In this document: one piece after another, positions 22,801 through 37,808 of the stretch | How positions within the stretch are numbered: position 1 is the stretch's first letter | Layout: every line of letters begins with the position of its first letter | Assembly: GCA_015657535.1 (NCBI GenBank) | Contig: JADHZB010000022.1 | Span: forward strand, 1 to 64,000 | Direction: 5' to 3' | DNA from: Nephromyces sp. MM_2019 | Lineage: Eukaryota > Apicomplexa > Aconoidasida > Nephromycida | DNA: 64,000 nt | Notes under the pieces: generated by a model | Databases searched by the model: none | The model's input: the letters and a program-made list of their open reading frames with translations, nothing else | What the model was told of the DNA's origin: nothing | Position numbers and translations under genes: made by a program

Positions 22801-25800
22801 TAGGAATCCTGTTAAACACCATTCCTATGGCTTTATTTTGCTACAAATATCTTTGCTTTTCATTTCATGCAGATGCTATGAGATCGTTAGCTACATTGCC
22901 TGCGTACTTCTCATCAAATTGAGGGTTTATTAATGTAGAATTTCGGTTCACGCTGCAACTGAATAAATAGAAACGCTAGTGGCAAAATTATGTGATGCAA
23001 AGCACGCATGTTGCCATCAATGAACAGGGTGAGCCTCAAGAGTCCAGCTCGGTTCCGGCGTAGAGTGCATCGCTATACGTATAGCGTCAACATTTTGCTA
23101 TTTTTCAAATGCTGAAGCAAAAACATGTAGCAGCATTACTGCATAGGTATTTAACATTGAGTGGTAGTGAGTCACTAGTAAGTAGGATTTCATGAAATGA
23201 ATCCTCACATCAGATTGTGACGCCTACGTCACAGGTGTACTAGTGCGGCACCTATGTAAATATACTATGTCACAGCAGCGTTATTCTCGTGTCGTAATAC
23301 GCGTGAAAGCTTATCATATCCAGGATTTTGCTAAATTCGCTATTAAATCGCTTGATGCTTCTCGATTACAATTCCTCGCTGCCTACTCACAACTAGTCTG
23401 TTTGCTACCCATCATCTGGCCTTGTTGCACAACGTGAATATTTGCTTTCATCTTTCCACTATTCGCTGACTCAGAATGTTCTTCTTAGTAAGAGTATGAT
23501 TCTAGCGCGTTTATTAATACCCGAGTCCTAAGGATATCCCTGATACCACATGTATTTATGCTTCCTTACATTCCTGATACAGCATCAATTGTCGGCTCTC
23601 CGGCAGCCTGGAGCCTCTACTCATAACCCACCTTGTCTGCCTGTACGAAACTTTTACTCGCACCCCCATCAATTAGCGCAAAACACGGAACATCTTCCAA
23701 GCCCTTGCTGCAGCACTTCATTCTACACGTCAATATAGTTGCATGTTTTTATGATTGCCAGAGGGTGCAAAGCTTTTCCTTTTGATCATTTAACACTTCA
23801 GGTTATGTTAGCGCCAACATCGGCGAATACCGTCAATTTGCTAGCACATTCTGTGCTGTGGTCGCGGGACCGTTTTCAGCCGAGTACCACCTTAAGCCAC
23901 CACTATGGGAGTACCAAATAGAGGGCCGAATTACTCTACCCAGTAATGGCTTTCTCAATGCTGATAAAAGTTATGCACGGAGCGTATAAGTGCTGTACAT
24001 GCATTGTGGCTGCAACATGAGTGTATTCGTTCCTGGAAGCTTCTTCACTTGGCATGTGTACAAGAGTGATAAATGTGACACACCTTTCATACTTTCATGT
24101 AACTATGAAATGGCGGTTAGAGAAGTAACGGCTCTTAGAGTTAGTTATGCGTCATATGCTGCCTACTCAAGCAACAGATAAGTAATTAGGTAAACAGGAT
24201 GAAGTATGCACGTGCAGAAGCAGAGTATTTATTATCATTATCTTCCATGATCGGGGAGTAAAAAAAAGCATAATAAATATGACGCCAACAGATTTTGCTC
24301 ATAAGTGATTGCAGTGTCCCAAATTGTGAGCCTACGAGACAATACATTTTAATATGATCATAAGAGGCTAGGTTTAAATTACAGGACCAACACAATGATT
24401 ACCTAAAAGGCACGTGGCCGCTGCGTAATACTTAAGTACATACGCTACTTTCGAATACCATAGTGGCCTCAATATATCGTACCAGTGAAGTGAACGCGAC
24501 AATATTTGCATGTACGCAGCACCAATTTTTTGGTTGCGACTCCTTACTTGTATCACTGTCGGTTTGTACATAATGCGTAGTGAGAATAGTTTCTTCATGT
24601 GACACCTGCCTTACGGAAGATGTAAGCCGCCGTGTGTAAAAAAAAAATGCTAAATTTATTATAGGACTGTACAAATCGAAAGCTAATAAAGTATATAATG
24701 ATACATCGACATAAGAGCTACAACCGCTTCCACACCTACAAAAAAGAATGGAGTAACGGAGTGTGGCTTAGAAGATAGATTTTTAATGGGCCCATGCAAC
24801 CCATACTTATTTTTGTCTATTTTGGTCTTCATAAGTTTTATTGTGGTTGAGCGTACACGAAATACACTGGATTGAAAAATATAAAATATGCTCCCGTTGT
24901 ATCTCTATGGCTAAGCTGTTTCCTGGAAGGTATACAATACGTGGAGCTTCATGTATTAGGCTAAGATAACCATACTATTATCTAAATATAACGAAGTATC
25001 ACGATCCGGGATATTGTTTCCACTGTAGAATAGTTTTTGCTTCACATTCAGATGAGGAGTTGTTTGTTGGCTCGAATCAAGAGTTGGAACACGCTGGCAT
25101 CAAAGAGGACTTCTACTGCACTACGGAGAGACTTATCGCTAAGGAGTGTGTTTCCAGGGAGCAAATAAGGAGACAGTACTTTTTTCATATATCTAATAAT
25201 ACGAAAAGGTTTCGGAAAGGTGCGCAATTATAAAGACGATAAGCACAGTTCCACTGCACGATATCTTTTCCCCCAAAAACCACGTACTAGGTATTTTTTT
25301 AGCATCTAATAATAAATATTATGCGTTTAGTTTGCATGACTTAAGTTATTGGCACCTCTGTGGATATTCGTTTTTTAAATCATAAAGTTCACCCACTCAT
25401 GAAATATGCACATTCCCGAAAAACTCTTGATAATGAATGACACTAGTGTCTTGAAAACTTCACCTCAGCTTTAAATTTGAGTGGTAACGCGTAGTATAAA
25501 GATTGTATAAACTTCTCCATTCGATAAAAGAAAAGAAAATATATTTGTTCGCGTGGTATACCCATCTTCCAAGTGCTTTTGTGTGCTCAATGTTTGAAAA
25601 TACTCGGATTCTTGTCCTATCTTGTATCTAACGACAACCTTGTCGGCTGCTCCCATGCATAAAAATAAATAAATATAGTAGGCTACCTTATTTTTTCATT
25701 TTTCGACCAGTGGCTGCAAAGATGCAGCATTACTAATTTATGTACTGCTTTCATCTGCATAGCTGTTGTATACTTCTACTATCTTCGCAGTCTCGCTGGA

Positions 25801-28800
25801 AATCTTCATAAAAAGTTTTATACTAAAGTTAGCATAGCAGACTTATAGCTTTTCTATGATACAGTAAGAAGTTTCATTAAATTTGCATCCAATGTAATTT
25901 TTTTCCCTAGCTTTGAATAAGTGCAAACTATCCCACAAAAAGGCAAGTAGATCCATGTTGTGAGAGCAATATTTGGCATCCGTAGTATGAGCTTTATCAA
26001 ATATTTAAGGAAGTGCTTCTGCCATATTTTTCTTGCAGCTTCGCATGACCTTGTAATTTCCATTGAGGCGGATGAGCCGAAAGCCATCGAAGTAAGAGGT
26101 GTGATAAGGCGTTTTCAATGTTAATTTTTGAACTGTTATTCTTTTGAACTATTTTGGCATTTAATTATGGGCTAATTGGTATAATTTTCATCAATAATTC
26201 TACCTCCCTACACCTTAATTGAGGCTATGTCTTCACATTTCCCGAGAATGTCAGTTGAATAATTGAATCACCACGTAAGTGCCCTGCGGTTGCTACGTGT
26301 CTCAAGAATAATCGAAATGCGTATATATACATGCTGCCTTTTTGAAGTCCATAAATTTACAATTATTTCATGCATGCAAACTACTTTTTTGAAAGGTTGG
26401 TGATTAAGCTATGCGAAAAAAGCTATTTTAGAAGCCTTTCAAGAAATGGCATGTGTTTAATATATATTATTTACATAGAATACCTTATAAGTGGGTATTA
26501 ATTGAGAACCTAGCAAGAGAGGGCATGTATATCAAGTGATCAGAACACTTTAGAGCCACGAGTAACTTGTAACGTGGTAGCAATAAATTTACCTAACTGC
26601 CTAGAAAATGATTCTCGCCACTCATTGTGTACTCTTTTTAATTATGTATAATATAAACATAACTTATGTTTTTAAACATTTTGGTACGTGAAACGGTTAA
26701 GCTCATCTCGCAATCTCAATTACTCCTTCATTTTCTGCTTCAGGTATTACCGGACTACACAAACTTTACCTACTACTACCCGATCATGAATGCGGTGAGA
26801 ATTCGGCTATAGATAAATGATATAGCCCAAAGTGCAGGAATTTACCTAGCATACCTGCTTGCATTTTGGTGCTATTTTTCTATGATACCTTCACAAAGCA
26901 TAAGGTCACGTTCGAAGTTTCTATGCTGTAGAACCACTTATATGTTACCAGCCGCATTAATTTTTCATATATAAGGTGCCTGTCACCTGATACTTTAACT
27001 GAACGATGACCAAGTATGTATCTACTCATGCTATTACTTAGCTCCCGTTATTTCATAAAAAACTGCTTTTTGTCTACCTTTTACTCGATTTTCTTAAAAA
27101 AAAAGTAGGCTTGTATTAATTATGATTTGATTTAATTTAAGTAAATACCGTGGCATTGACAAGTATAGTATCAAAACGTACGCGTGGTTTTAGCACGGCC
27201 ATAGTAGTTTTTTGCTGTGCTACTGTTATTTATTCGCTATATGAAAAACTACCGGACAATTCAGGACGCCCCTGGACCTGATTTAGCCACAAAGCCCTTC
27301 AAGTATTCAGGCAATACAGTGAGAGACTTTGAAGGAGCAACGGATCCTAATTCGGGTTTGTCCACTATGTTCATCGCCAATCAACTATATCCTTTGAGCC
27401 GCTTAGTTTAGCATCAAAATTTAATAAGCTCAACATATTTATTACGCAGTTTAAGCTAGGATAAAAAAGTTAACGATATGGAATTCCTCATCGTGCGGTT
27501 TTGCGGCAACTGAAATTCTGCTGCTGCAGCTAAGGGAGTAACATGAAATTCCGAACAACAGTACAAATTTAAAAATTGTTTAAAAAAAGTTGGATAAGCC
27601 CCTTGGAAGCATTTTGCATCAGCTGTACTCGAATTCAAGCAATTTATAAGTCACCTTGCTTCTAGCTTCTTTGAAAAGAGAGAAGAATTGATAGCATTAC
27701 ACATAATGGACCTTTGAAGACAGTATACGCTAACTTTATAGGAAAACTGTGCTTACCCAAAAATTTTATGCAGAAGAAGGAAGATATCTCAGTTACTATA
27801 TTGATATCATATGTTATTTATTTAACTTAAAATATACAAAAATTAGTCGTGAGCTGCGAAGATCCTGTTCGATAAAAGAATTAATTGTTCGATACATGTG
27901 CTCACAATTTTCCGCATGTGTGGGCTCTTATTTATGGCAAACCCCGCAATGAAAGCTACAAATCATTAAAATTCATGCATTAGCTTACTCTATTCGTTAT
28001 GGGGCCTGGGAAGAGGTAAAAATGCTATCTTCAGCCTAGCTAAATTAAAAGTTTCCGCAAAGAATATTGAGTAGTTTGAGAGCGTACATACAGGGCATAA
28101 TTCTTTAATGCTTGCTGTGCATGCGCTTTGTATAGCTATCCCACAAAAGTAAAATATAAAGATGTGCAAATTTAGCGATCTTTTAAAAGCACGCTCGAGC
28201 TGCATAGAAATTACTACAAATGCATTTCTGTCCGTAACCTACAAATATTTTAGGCCCTTTTTTTCAAAGTCATTGATCAAGGAAAATCCTGTATCATGCG
28301 ATTAATGCAAAATTCGCACTGCCATGTTGTTTTAGCTTATAATTTAGGCACTACCGTGCACTGTTATTAAAATTGCATCTTTCAACTTTGGAGAACTTTC
28401 TGTTTGAGCGCGATGAATACTGTTTAACTGTGATTGCTACAAAATAAAAATTAAAGGGACATTTCATGTGGCCCTATGTGTTAACGGTAATGAAATAATG
28501 GATATTTTCCCTGTAGCTTTTAGCGGTAAGCAAGCCTACTAGTTCTCTTATATATTAATATATACGGAAACCGCAAAACCGTTCTTTTGGCTTTCGTGTT
28601 TGCAGCGGCAGAATGGGTTGAAAAAGAATATGGATGCGTAGGAAGGGGCTACTTTGTGAGCAACGACGATAGGATGCTTAGAGGCGATTGTCCGCCTGTA
28701 GCACATAATACTGAAACTTGGTTGAACGTGCACAATTTCTGTTCTGGTCATTACGGTCTCTGTTTATCGTTTGGCTTTTCCCAAGCTGTAATTAGAAAAG

Positions 28801-31800
28801 TTCCGTACAGGATGGAAGATGAAAAGATATATTTATTGGTAAGACAAAATAAGCTAACTTTATAAAATTATCCCTTGGCTTTTTTTCTCAAGGGGATGCA
28901 CGCTACTGTGTATAGGCTTTTAATTGTTTTTTTTTCGGGTATATCGAGCTATAAATTTTGAAAGCATTTGAAAGCGCATAAATTTACGTGCAATGAGGAA
29001 GATTATGAGTCTTGATATGATTATACTTATAAAAAAAATCCTATTAATATTTTGTGTTGGCTTTTTCGTTGAGCCGATGAGACTTTGTAGATGCGGAATT
29101 CTAAGGTCTTGTCTAAGTAGGAAATAAGTGGTATTTATTGGTGGATAATTCCAGTTTTCCTGATCAGTTAAAAGTTTAAAATGCTGGCAAAAAACAGCTC
29201 CAGCGCACGGTTCTTCTAAATAAATTTGCTTATTACTTTTGGTTTAAATTTTGTACGTCTTAGCTTTCATAATTTCAAATCCTTTCCTGGATTTTCCGCA
29301 TATGCGCATAAATCTGCAAAAAATACCAAATTGTAGCAAATTTTCAAATATCTTGGTAGTGTCACTATGTTTATGAATGCACTTATCTTTAAGAAAACAA
29401 AATTTGCACTTTGAACTTTTTTCATCACCGGAAGCGTAAGTAAATGCGTGGATGCTCAGTAACTTGTCACGGTGATAGACCAAACTTCAAAGGGCATTCA
29501 TTAACTTTTGCTACTGCGTGTTTACTTGATTTCTTTTAATTCTTTTAAGGGCAGCAAATTTTTTGCCCGTTAAATTTTATGCCGTCTTACTCGGGTGTTT
29601 TCTCCTCTATGAAGTTCATCTAAAAATAATGTAGAAAGCACAGCAAAAAAAATTTAACCAAGATCGATAATTTGATTATAGATGCTACTTTTGATAAAAA
29701 TAAAATTCTAGATGATAGTTTATTAAGCGTAAATCAAAAGGTTATTTATCTAGCTTAGAAATGCTATTGTGAATAAGCAAAAAAAAAGTAAATTTTTCGC
29801 TCTAATTTCATTTTTGCGCCTTAGATTGTTTCTAGGGGTATTGCAAGTGATGCGCAGAACATCTTGTTTTTCATTTCCCGATACTTTTACAGTCTTTTTA
29901 ATTCTTAGATTTACCAATTTATTTGTTACTTATAGCCGTTGTTTTTACGCGTAATTATTCATTATGAACTGACAATAAGTTTTTGCGTCAAAAAATCTTT
30001 GCGAAGTACATATTTAAAAGCACTGAATTTTTTCTTGATTGGTGAGGCTGAGCTATTATTTTTCTTACTTTAGAGTGTCAATTAACGTTTTATTTATATT
30101 TGCTTTTATAAGAAGTTCAATCCAGAGCGTATTATTCTTTTTTTTTGTAAGAATTTTTGTTTATGTAAGCGGCATTTTTGGCTATGATTGTGGAATTTTT
30201 GATGACATCACTTTTTCCACTTACTTTTTTCGCTCCTCAAGGAGCGTTTGAAAAAAATACTACTTCTGTGCTTGTTTTGAACTCAGGGGCTTTTTAATTT
30301 GAATTTGTTGCTGATTGCATGCAGATACCTAAAGTGTTTGGGAAGCCTCCACGCTTCAACACTTCCTCCGGGTATCCAGAATCGGATTATCTTTATACTT
30401 TATTAGAAAAGGGAAAAACTCAGGAAGCAGTAAAAAAATTAGCTTTGCACACTGTTTTAAACTAAATGCTTTTGCGCACAAAGTATATGTTTTTATGTTT
30501 AATTCGGGTGCATCTGGATATCTTCTTGAAGAGTTAATGTTGTTGAATTAAAACTCCAAATTATATGTTTTTTTATGTATTTGTGCGCCATATATTTTGC
30601 AGCGTTAAAGGGTTATTTTACCTATGTGTGGCGTGATTTTTTATCCAAACAATAAAAAGTTGAAATAATTTACCAAAAAATAAGTATAGAAAGAACCTCT
30701 TTTTATACATAACATGAAAAATGAAAAAATCATAAGTAATGCAGGGAACCTTTTGATCTGATAAAATTTTGCTGCAGTTACAAATTTCATCTACATGTAT
30801 AAATTTTTTACCTTAATGGCGTAAAAAGTGGAATCATTAAGGCAGAACACTCATAAAAAACTTCGAATCTCAAATGAAAGTGTACGCATAAAAATTCTTG
30901 AAAATTTTATAACTGCGAGTGAGGTAGCTGGAATATACTATCAAAAAATCAATGAATATATAGTAATAATATGAATATCAGGCATCAATTGAATTTTTAA
31001 TATTAAACTAAAAATTTTTTCTGGTTTAAAGCATTTATTTTATGATTCTACATTTTAAAAAAGTTTTTACCGCATTTTGAGTATCTAATGTGCATGAAAT
31101 TTGAATTAATTTTTTTCATATGGCTGAATGTATTGAATTTTTGGGTTTTTAATTCTTTTGAATTTCCTTGAAATTTTTTGCATTTTCATTGAAAATGTGG
31201 TTGTAATAGGAATAGAAAGTGTATAACTTATGATATAATAATATGTATGGTGATGTAACTATTTCATTACTGGGCTTTTCTTTGATTTCTAAAAACTTTA
31301 CTTTTTCTTTGCTTAGTTTGAATGAACTAGGGATTATCGTAGATTCTATATATATATATACTTCAACTAAGTAGTTTTTTAATTTAAAACAGCATTAATT
31401 GTGAATTAGATGATAAAGTTGATAAATCTTGCAAAAATGCACCATTTCAGTTTTTTTAAAAGTATGATGAGCCATCATTTATTAGGTGAAAAAACAAGGG
31501 TCACTCAATATCTGTAAAGTGGTGATTTATTAGCTTTTTTGAATCCTGATTTGTAGAAATTCACAAGCTTTCATATGTCCCCCGTATTCGAAAAATAGCG
31601 AAAAAAATTTCAAGCGTATCACAAGAATTTTTAAAAATTTTGTTTGATTTTTGCTACCAGAAATTAAATAGCTTTTTATGCAAAAATAGCATGACAGACT
31701 AAAATTTCGCTCAAAATTAGTTATTTCAGGTTTTATTATGCATTTTTTGCCTTTTTGTTGCCTAAAATTGTATATTTTTTTTGTGAGAACATGTTTTTTT

Positions 31801-34800
31801 GAAGAATATTCCTATAGTTTGTTGTTTTGTTTATAATTTTTTCGACTATAGTATTTAGTGTGACGGCTTTCTCTATGCTAGTTGTTGAAATAATAAACGA
31901 GTGCATAGGTCTGTTATTTTCCTATCGCTACAACTTTTTAATTTTTGGCAGTTCCCGAAAATCTGGACTATTTTTTTGGTTTAATTTTTGTTTGTAGAAT
32001 TTTTTTCTTTTGCTCACGCTTTGATTTTTGTGTGGCGGTGCTTTTAGAAAGCATGCTAATTTCATATAATGAATATTTTTCATTTTGATGATAATGGGAG
32101 ATATTCTGCAATCGAGATATTTTTTGTTAGTTTTCAGCTAGTTTCTCGCTGTAATTTGTAACTTTTTGGTACTTTTTTTGGCTACCCTGGTAAGCTTGCA
32201 TTTCCCCCTTTAAAGGTTTTTTCAGCTTGATCGTTATTACACTCTATTGAATACGAGCCCACATCTGCTAAGACCTCCTGATGCAGAGGGAATTTGTGGT
32301 AAACCTGGAAGCAGTAGTGCTGCAATGCGTGATTGGATTTTCTTCGACTACCCGTTCCCGCAAGCAACTACAGTGAAAATGACTGCTAAAGTAAGGACTT
32401 TAGGATGGTTTCAGTATCTTTCAGGATTAAAGATTGATAAAGCTCTGTAAGTTAACTTTTTTGCGGCATTTATAGACTTTAGTGGCTAAAAAATAATGAA
32501 AAATTTAAACCATAATAGTCACGCTTTACCACTTGCAGCACTTTGTATTGTTAGAGGCCTTGAATTTTCAACAAGTGCAATAGCATTTCGTTTGAATTTT
32601 GCTGTAAATTTATTTCTTAGCATTTCTATGATTTTATCTTGTGGTGCATGCACATAGAAGCAAGCTATCCACATTGCAAAACATGTGCATTGGTAGAAGC
32701 ATTAAAGTAATTCGCAATTTTTGAACAATGTGATGTGTATTCATAAAAATTTATGAGTCTAACCCCACGGTAGATTGATACAAGCAGTTTATCCTAAAGA
32801 AACTCCGGAATTTGTAAAAGTTTGTTTCCTATAATAGCTGTATCTGTTTGGGCCAATCTAATAACAAAGAAACGCTCCTGTGTGGAAATTTCCTTCAAGA
32901 CAATTGTTTTATACAAATTTTGATAACTAACTACGGTGAGGCCGCACAAAATTCAAGTCAGAAAATTAATTTGGGGGAAAGGAGGCGGTTACAAAGAACT
33001 CCAAGTTGTGGGTGTAGCGCAAAGCAAATCTTTTCCAAAAGGAATTAAATACTTTAAGCACTAAAAATTTGCTCTACACTTTACTCCGCACCTTATATTT
33101 TAATCGAAACGTTGCACTATATAAAACGGTATAGAGAAAAATTAATTCTAATTTAACTGATATTTTAATAAAAATTTTATCAAAAAATCAAAATTGATTT
33201 AACTCTGTTTATATGATGATAGATTCTGGCAATAGAGAAGCAAAAGAACAAATTAGACAAGTGTGTAGTATAAGAGATGTATTCCCATTTTTGGCTCATC
33301 TTTTTAGATTCGATTAAATTCAGTTTTTAAAGCGTAAGCGGGTGTTCACTATTCGTATATAATCTGATACAAATTAATCCTTGTGACAAGGAAAGAAATT
33401 TAGCTTTATTTGCATGGAATTCAAAACAATGTTTAAGAAAGAAAATATTTCAATACCACTCCATGGTTTAATATAAATCTTATTGCATTTTCCTAGTGGC
33501 GCATATAAGAAGATTTCAGTGTCTATGCTGGCGTATGGCATAGACCGCACATATGGAACTGTATATCTGAGCATATGGGAATGCTAGCAATTTTTTATCA
33601 CAAACTGCTAATGAAATTAGAAAAAATTTATCTTTGTATCTTAAGAGTACTTGCCACTATGGTACTTACTTCGGTATTCAATAACGAGAGGATGCATCAA
33701 TGGAATGAAGGCCAATGTACGTGAACACATAGGCATATGGAATCACTATTACTCATGAAAATACCTTTAAGAAGGCGAAATTTATGCAATTGATGACATT
33801 GGGCGCATGAGTGATATGAATGCTATTAGAATTTTTAGCTTTCAGTCTACTATTTACAAAAGCAGGCATCACGGTATTATAAGCAGATTGTCACTAGTCC
33901 ATAGTTTCTCATTAGCCTTAGTAATGAAATTTCATTGCCTAAACATTGTTATAATCCTTACCATTTCATTTTCATAATGATCAAAGTTTGAGGCACTCCA
34001 TAATCTAGGCCAAATATAATGAGCTGCTTGCCATTTTCCAAACATGGCAGGAAGCGAACGCGACACCGCGACACTCTCTTTGCAGTCTATAAAGCTATTT
34101 GCCGACCCCAGGCCAAATGCCAGTTATGAAAATAGAGTAAGTTTACTGAACGCATATATTACCGCGTGATTTAGCCGCAAAAATTACTTAAAGTGGGAAT
34201 CACATTACAATGTCAAGAAATCTTAGCCCGTGGGCAGTGTTTCTGAAGGGTTAATAGATGCCTTATTTGACGATCTTATTGGCTTCAGTTTTTTAGGTCT
34301 TCATCTGTATCTCATAGTTTTTTATTTTTTGCTGATGAAGAATTTTTTCAGCTTGACGGAATGAGCTCTCTCCTAGGGCCTATTCCAACAATTTTGCATG
34401 ATTATTCTACAAAGGAGAACGAATAGACGAAATGTGATATGCCAATTTTTTTTTGCGCGGCAAAAGAGTTTTCCGAGCTATTACCAATATTCTCTACTAC
34501 TAGCTAAACCCCAAGAATGCTTTCTAAAAATTTACTGCAATTCTACTGCTGCTTAATTAAACTCCTAAACCTTTGGCATCAACGCGAAATGCTGTGGGGT
34601 GACTTGAAATGGGTGCTACTTTAAATAGCGAAAGGATTGCTCATCATGAAATATGTAAAAATTAAACTTGAGGACCATTATATCACGAATAGTTATCTCC
34701 CAACGCTCATAACTAGCTTTTGGTCTCTTAGTGAAAAACTATGATTTTTAGGATAGGGCTTTCATGAAGCTATTTCTTATATGTACATTATCCGGGTCAT

Positions 34801-37800
34801 TTAGCTTTAGAGTTTTAGTATCTGGCTATTGCAATAATTATGCCTCTAAATTGCGTGAGATTTATGTCTATCTTTATCAAAATTGAACTTCCAAGATTTG
34901 TGCTTTTGTCATCCGCTAGAACGCTCGGTGCTCTTTGTACCACACGTAAGCCGCTGCAAATTTGTTTTGGTTAGTTGTTTTAAATATTACTGTTTCACTG
35001 TGAGGTTTCCAGTAACATTTCCCCAGTACTTTCGCAGTTTGATGAAGAATTTGAAACCTTTGAAGCAAATCTGAATCCTGGCGATGCTGTTGAAGCAAAA
35101 TACCGTATCCTTCCCAGGCATAAAGAAAATTCGATTTACTATTTTAATTTTGAGCTAAAAGACTACAAGCATAGTATCAAAGAAACCGTATCTGTCAAGG
35201 TGCATAATCATGAGGTATGCAACGAGGAAGATATTTTTTAGCGAGGGGAGATGATGATGTATACGTGAGGCAATAGTAATACTGGCATTTCAGGTGCTGG
35301 GAGTTTCTGAAAGAAACATGCAATATGACATGTTTCTGCCACTTATAAAATGCCTACCTACCTAGAGCTTAAAGCAATCGTTGGTGATATCGTAAAGGTT
35401 ACTGTTTTAGCTAGATATAATAGAAGTTTAGAGTGCCACAGCATTTTAGTGTTGCAACTAAAATGAGAATTCATGTATAGTTCTTAAGTGCTTTGGAGGA
35501 GCCAGACTGGATTTGAAGGTCCTTCGTGAACTATTCGAGGCTGCAGCTACTCATTTGATTAGCTGTGATACTTTTTCCGTACCAATAATTTCTAGCTTGC
35601 TCCATAATCAACACCGGCTTTTCACCTATTGTGTCCCGATTTTCTGGGAGAGAAGTATCGATGCTAGCGGTTATGGGCGTTTCGAAACAGGAAGCGAAAC
35701 GAAGCATCTTATTTTCCAGAACATTTTTACTCGCTCAAAATAAGTGCAAGGAGCTTAGACTAAGCTAGGGTGTGAATAGGATTGAATTTTCTGCGGTCAG
35801 ATACAATGATCAAAGTGTGCAGTTGAAGGACAAATATGCATTTAGATTACGGTTAGTGTGCTCTAATGTAGCTTTAGCGCTAGTATGTTTATAAATCATC
35901 TTCTTTTGCACCTCACGCTTCAGCCTGCCCATTTCATTCCTTAGCTCGAGAATGTCCGCGCTTTTATTAAACTGAAATATGGAGTCTTTTTCATCACTTG
36001 AAACGTTTCCAGGCCCCAGAATGTGTTGGCTTTGACGGAGATTCTTGTTCCCCGCAGGGTAAGACTGAGCATAGCAGCATTTTAAAAATATGACGTGTGA
36101 AGTGGACACTTATGATTTATATGTGCTTGCAAATTTTGTGCATTATTTTCCATAATAATTATCATGTAGCAAAGCCTTATGCAGCATGAGTCCTATCGAG
36201 CGGGTTCATTCTAGATAACATGACGCAGTAGCAGCATGCACCATGAAGTGTAGTGACAAGCTTTGTGAAAGCTTCCAAGTCAAGCATATGAAGCTTCTAT
36301 CTTGTGAGGTGGCTTTCCAGTGGAGAGAAGTATAAGAAAATCATGTGAAATGGAAGTAGTAGGGAGAAACTCAGAAGCTCACAGAAGCTTTTCGTAAAAT
36401 CTCTGAAGATGAACCTTTCAGCCACCGTTACCTTAACAAATTATGAAAATTCACCGTGGAGCTACTTTGTCTTGCAGAACCTGTACACAGGGGTAGTGAT
36501 GGATTTATTGGCTCTCTCTGGATAATTATTAGCTCCATTGGATACGCCACTGCAGGAATATCAATTGCATATAAAATATATCTAGTCTACAGGAAGCGCC
36601 GGGATCCACCTGGCACATTTGAGGAGAAACATGCTATATTTGATCCAAAGCTCGCCGCGGTAAGCTGAAGAAAGAAATTGATCGAATAAATTTTGAGGTA
36701 ACACTACCCACCTCAGAGTGAGGAGCTTTGTATACTGAGATGAGGGGTCTTTTTCGAATAAATGTTAATGGTAAAAGCGTGCAAGCATACGAGCGCCTGC
36801 ATCTCGGTGAATGCAAGGCGCTTATGAAGGCAGTAATTCTTGTTATGTTTCAGCCTTGCTTTAAGTGAAAGTCTTGCTGAAGATGCCTACCGCTTAAGCG
36901 CTATCTTAGTTCTACGCTTATAATGAAAAATAGCTTTCAGCTATCACTATTTGAAGTGGGATTAGTACCCGCAAGCTCTAGTCCCTTTATTAGCTCTCTG
37001 GCTCAATTTTCACAAACAACACTCTTAAATTGGGTCTGCAAGCCCCACTTATGCTAAGAACAATGTATTTTGTTTGAGGCCGCTAACTTAGCTAGTGACT
37101 TTGCTTCATATCTTTGCTCCCTGCGATGGGGACGCTGTGAGTTTCTACCTTAAGAGTGAAATACGGTTATCTCTTGTCAAGGTTCTTCTGGTAATGCTTT
37201 AGAAATAACCACCATACATTACTCTTAGCATGTTTATGCTCTACGCTTCTCATTTTTTCTGCCGCGTTGACTAGTAAATCTTGTATAATCTTCATTCCGA
37301 CACAAGCTCAATACCAAAAAAAAAAGTTACACTCGTATGAACAGATTGCTGCCATATTATAGCGAATTTGCTGCTGGCATCTTATTACCTGTGAAATGCA
37401 TGTTCAATCCATCACCAGCGATGTCAGCGCATCCATGTACATTTGCTGGTAGTCAATTGACCTTAGTTTCGTGACTTTATATTCCAAACAGTGGTTTTAT
37501 CAGTTAAAGTTTAGGAAATATTTATTGTGACTTTTTGAAAAGAACAAAATTCATATAGAATTACTGAAAAAAAGCACCTAGCGTATAAAAGTCAAAAAAT
37601 GCTGCTGTGCACCTTATTTCTTCGCTAACACAAACTTGGTGGAAAAATTTAGAACAAAAATTTTCCTTTAATACTTAAAACTACTTTGCTGTTTCGCTAT
37701 TAAATGAAATGGCTCTAACTTTGCCCCTTTTTGCAGCTTCTTACTGCGGGATCTACGCCTGATATCGCAGCTAAGAAAACTGCATATGAAATACGACCGA

Positions 37801-37808
37801 CCCGATGA
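19866..37808 (+). CDS. HAP2: Candidate gamete fusogen HAP2/GCS1, 18 exons, 886 residues
   Basis: HAP2/GCS1 is the class II-fold membrane protein that merges gamete membranes in many protists and plants. Exons 19866-20171, 21515-21661, 21926-21970, 22411-22732, 23991-24143, 25052-25219, 26039-26091, 26744-26794, 27265-27355, 28606-28838, 30325-30429, 32226-32446, 32838-32935, 34051-34136, 35038-35214, 35519-35669, 36478-36659 and 37737-37808 join in one frame. Seen: an N-terminal hydrophobic segment (about 26-42); a Cys-rich region ending CCSC (244-247); a core block with Cys474, Glu482, then FCSGHYGLCL (490-499), matching the spacing of the family's C-N-K-I-G-V-Y...FCS...CL signature; NCFIQILITNYG, like the domain III entry strand; NPGDAVEAKY; and one TM helix (about 811-836) followed by a basic YRKRRDPP tail. 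The length suits protist HAP2. Exons 5 and 16 have weak splice sites. The call rests on motif spacing by eye. Confidence 0.74.

Noticed and set aside
36478..36659. P2X receptor TM2-like segment
   Set aside because: The single C-terminal helix and cysteines first suggested P2X, but the upstream exons lack P2X motifs and fit HAP2 better.
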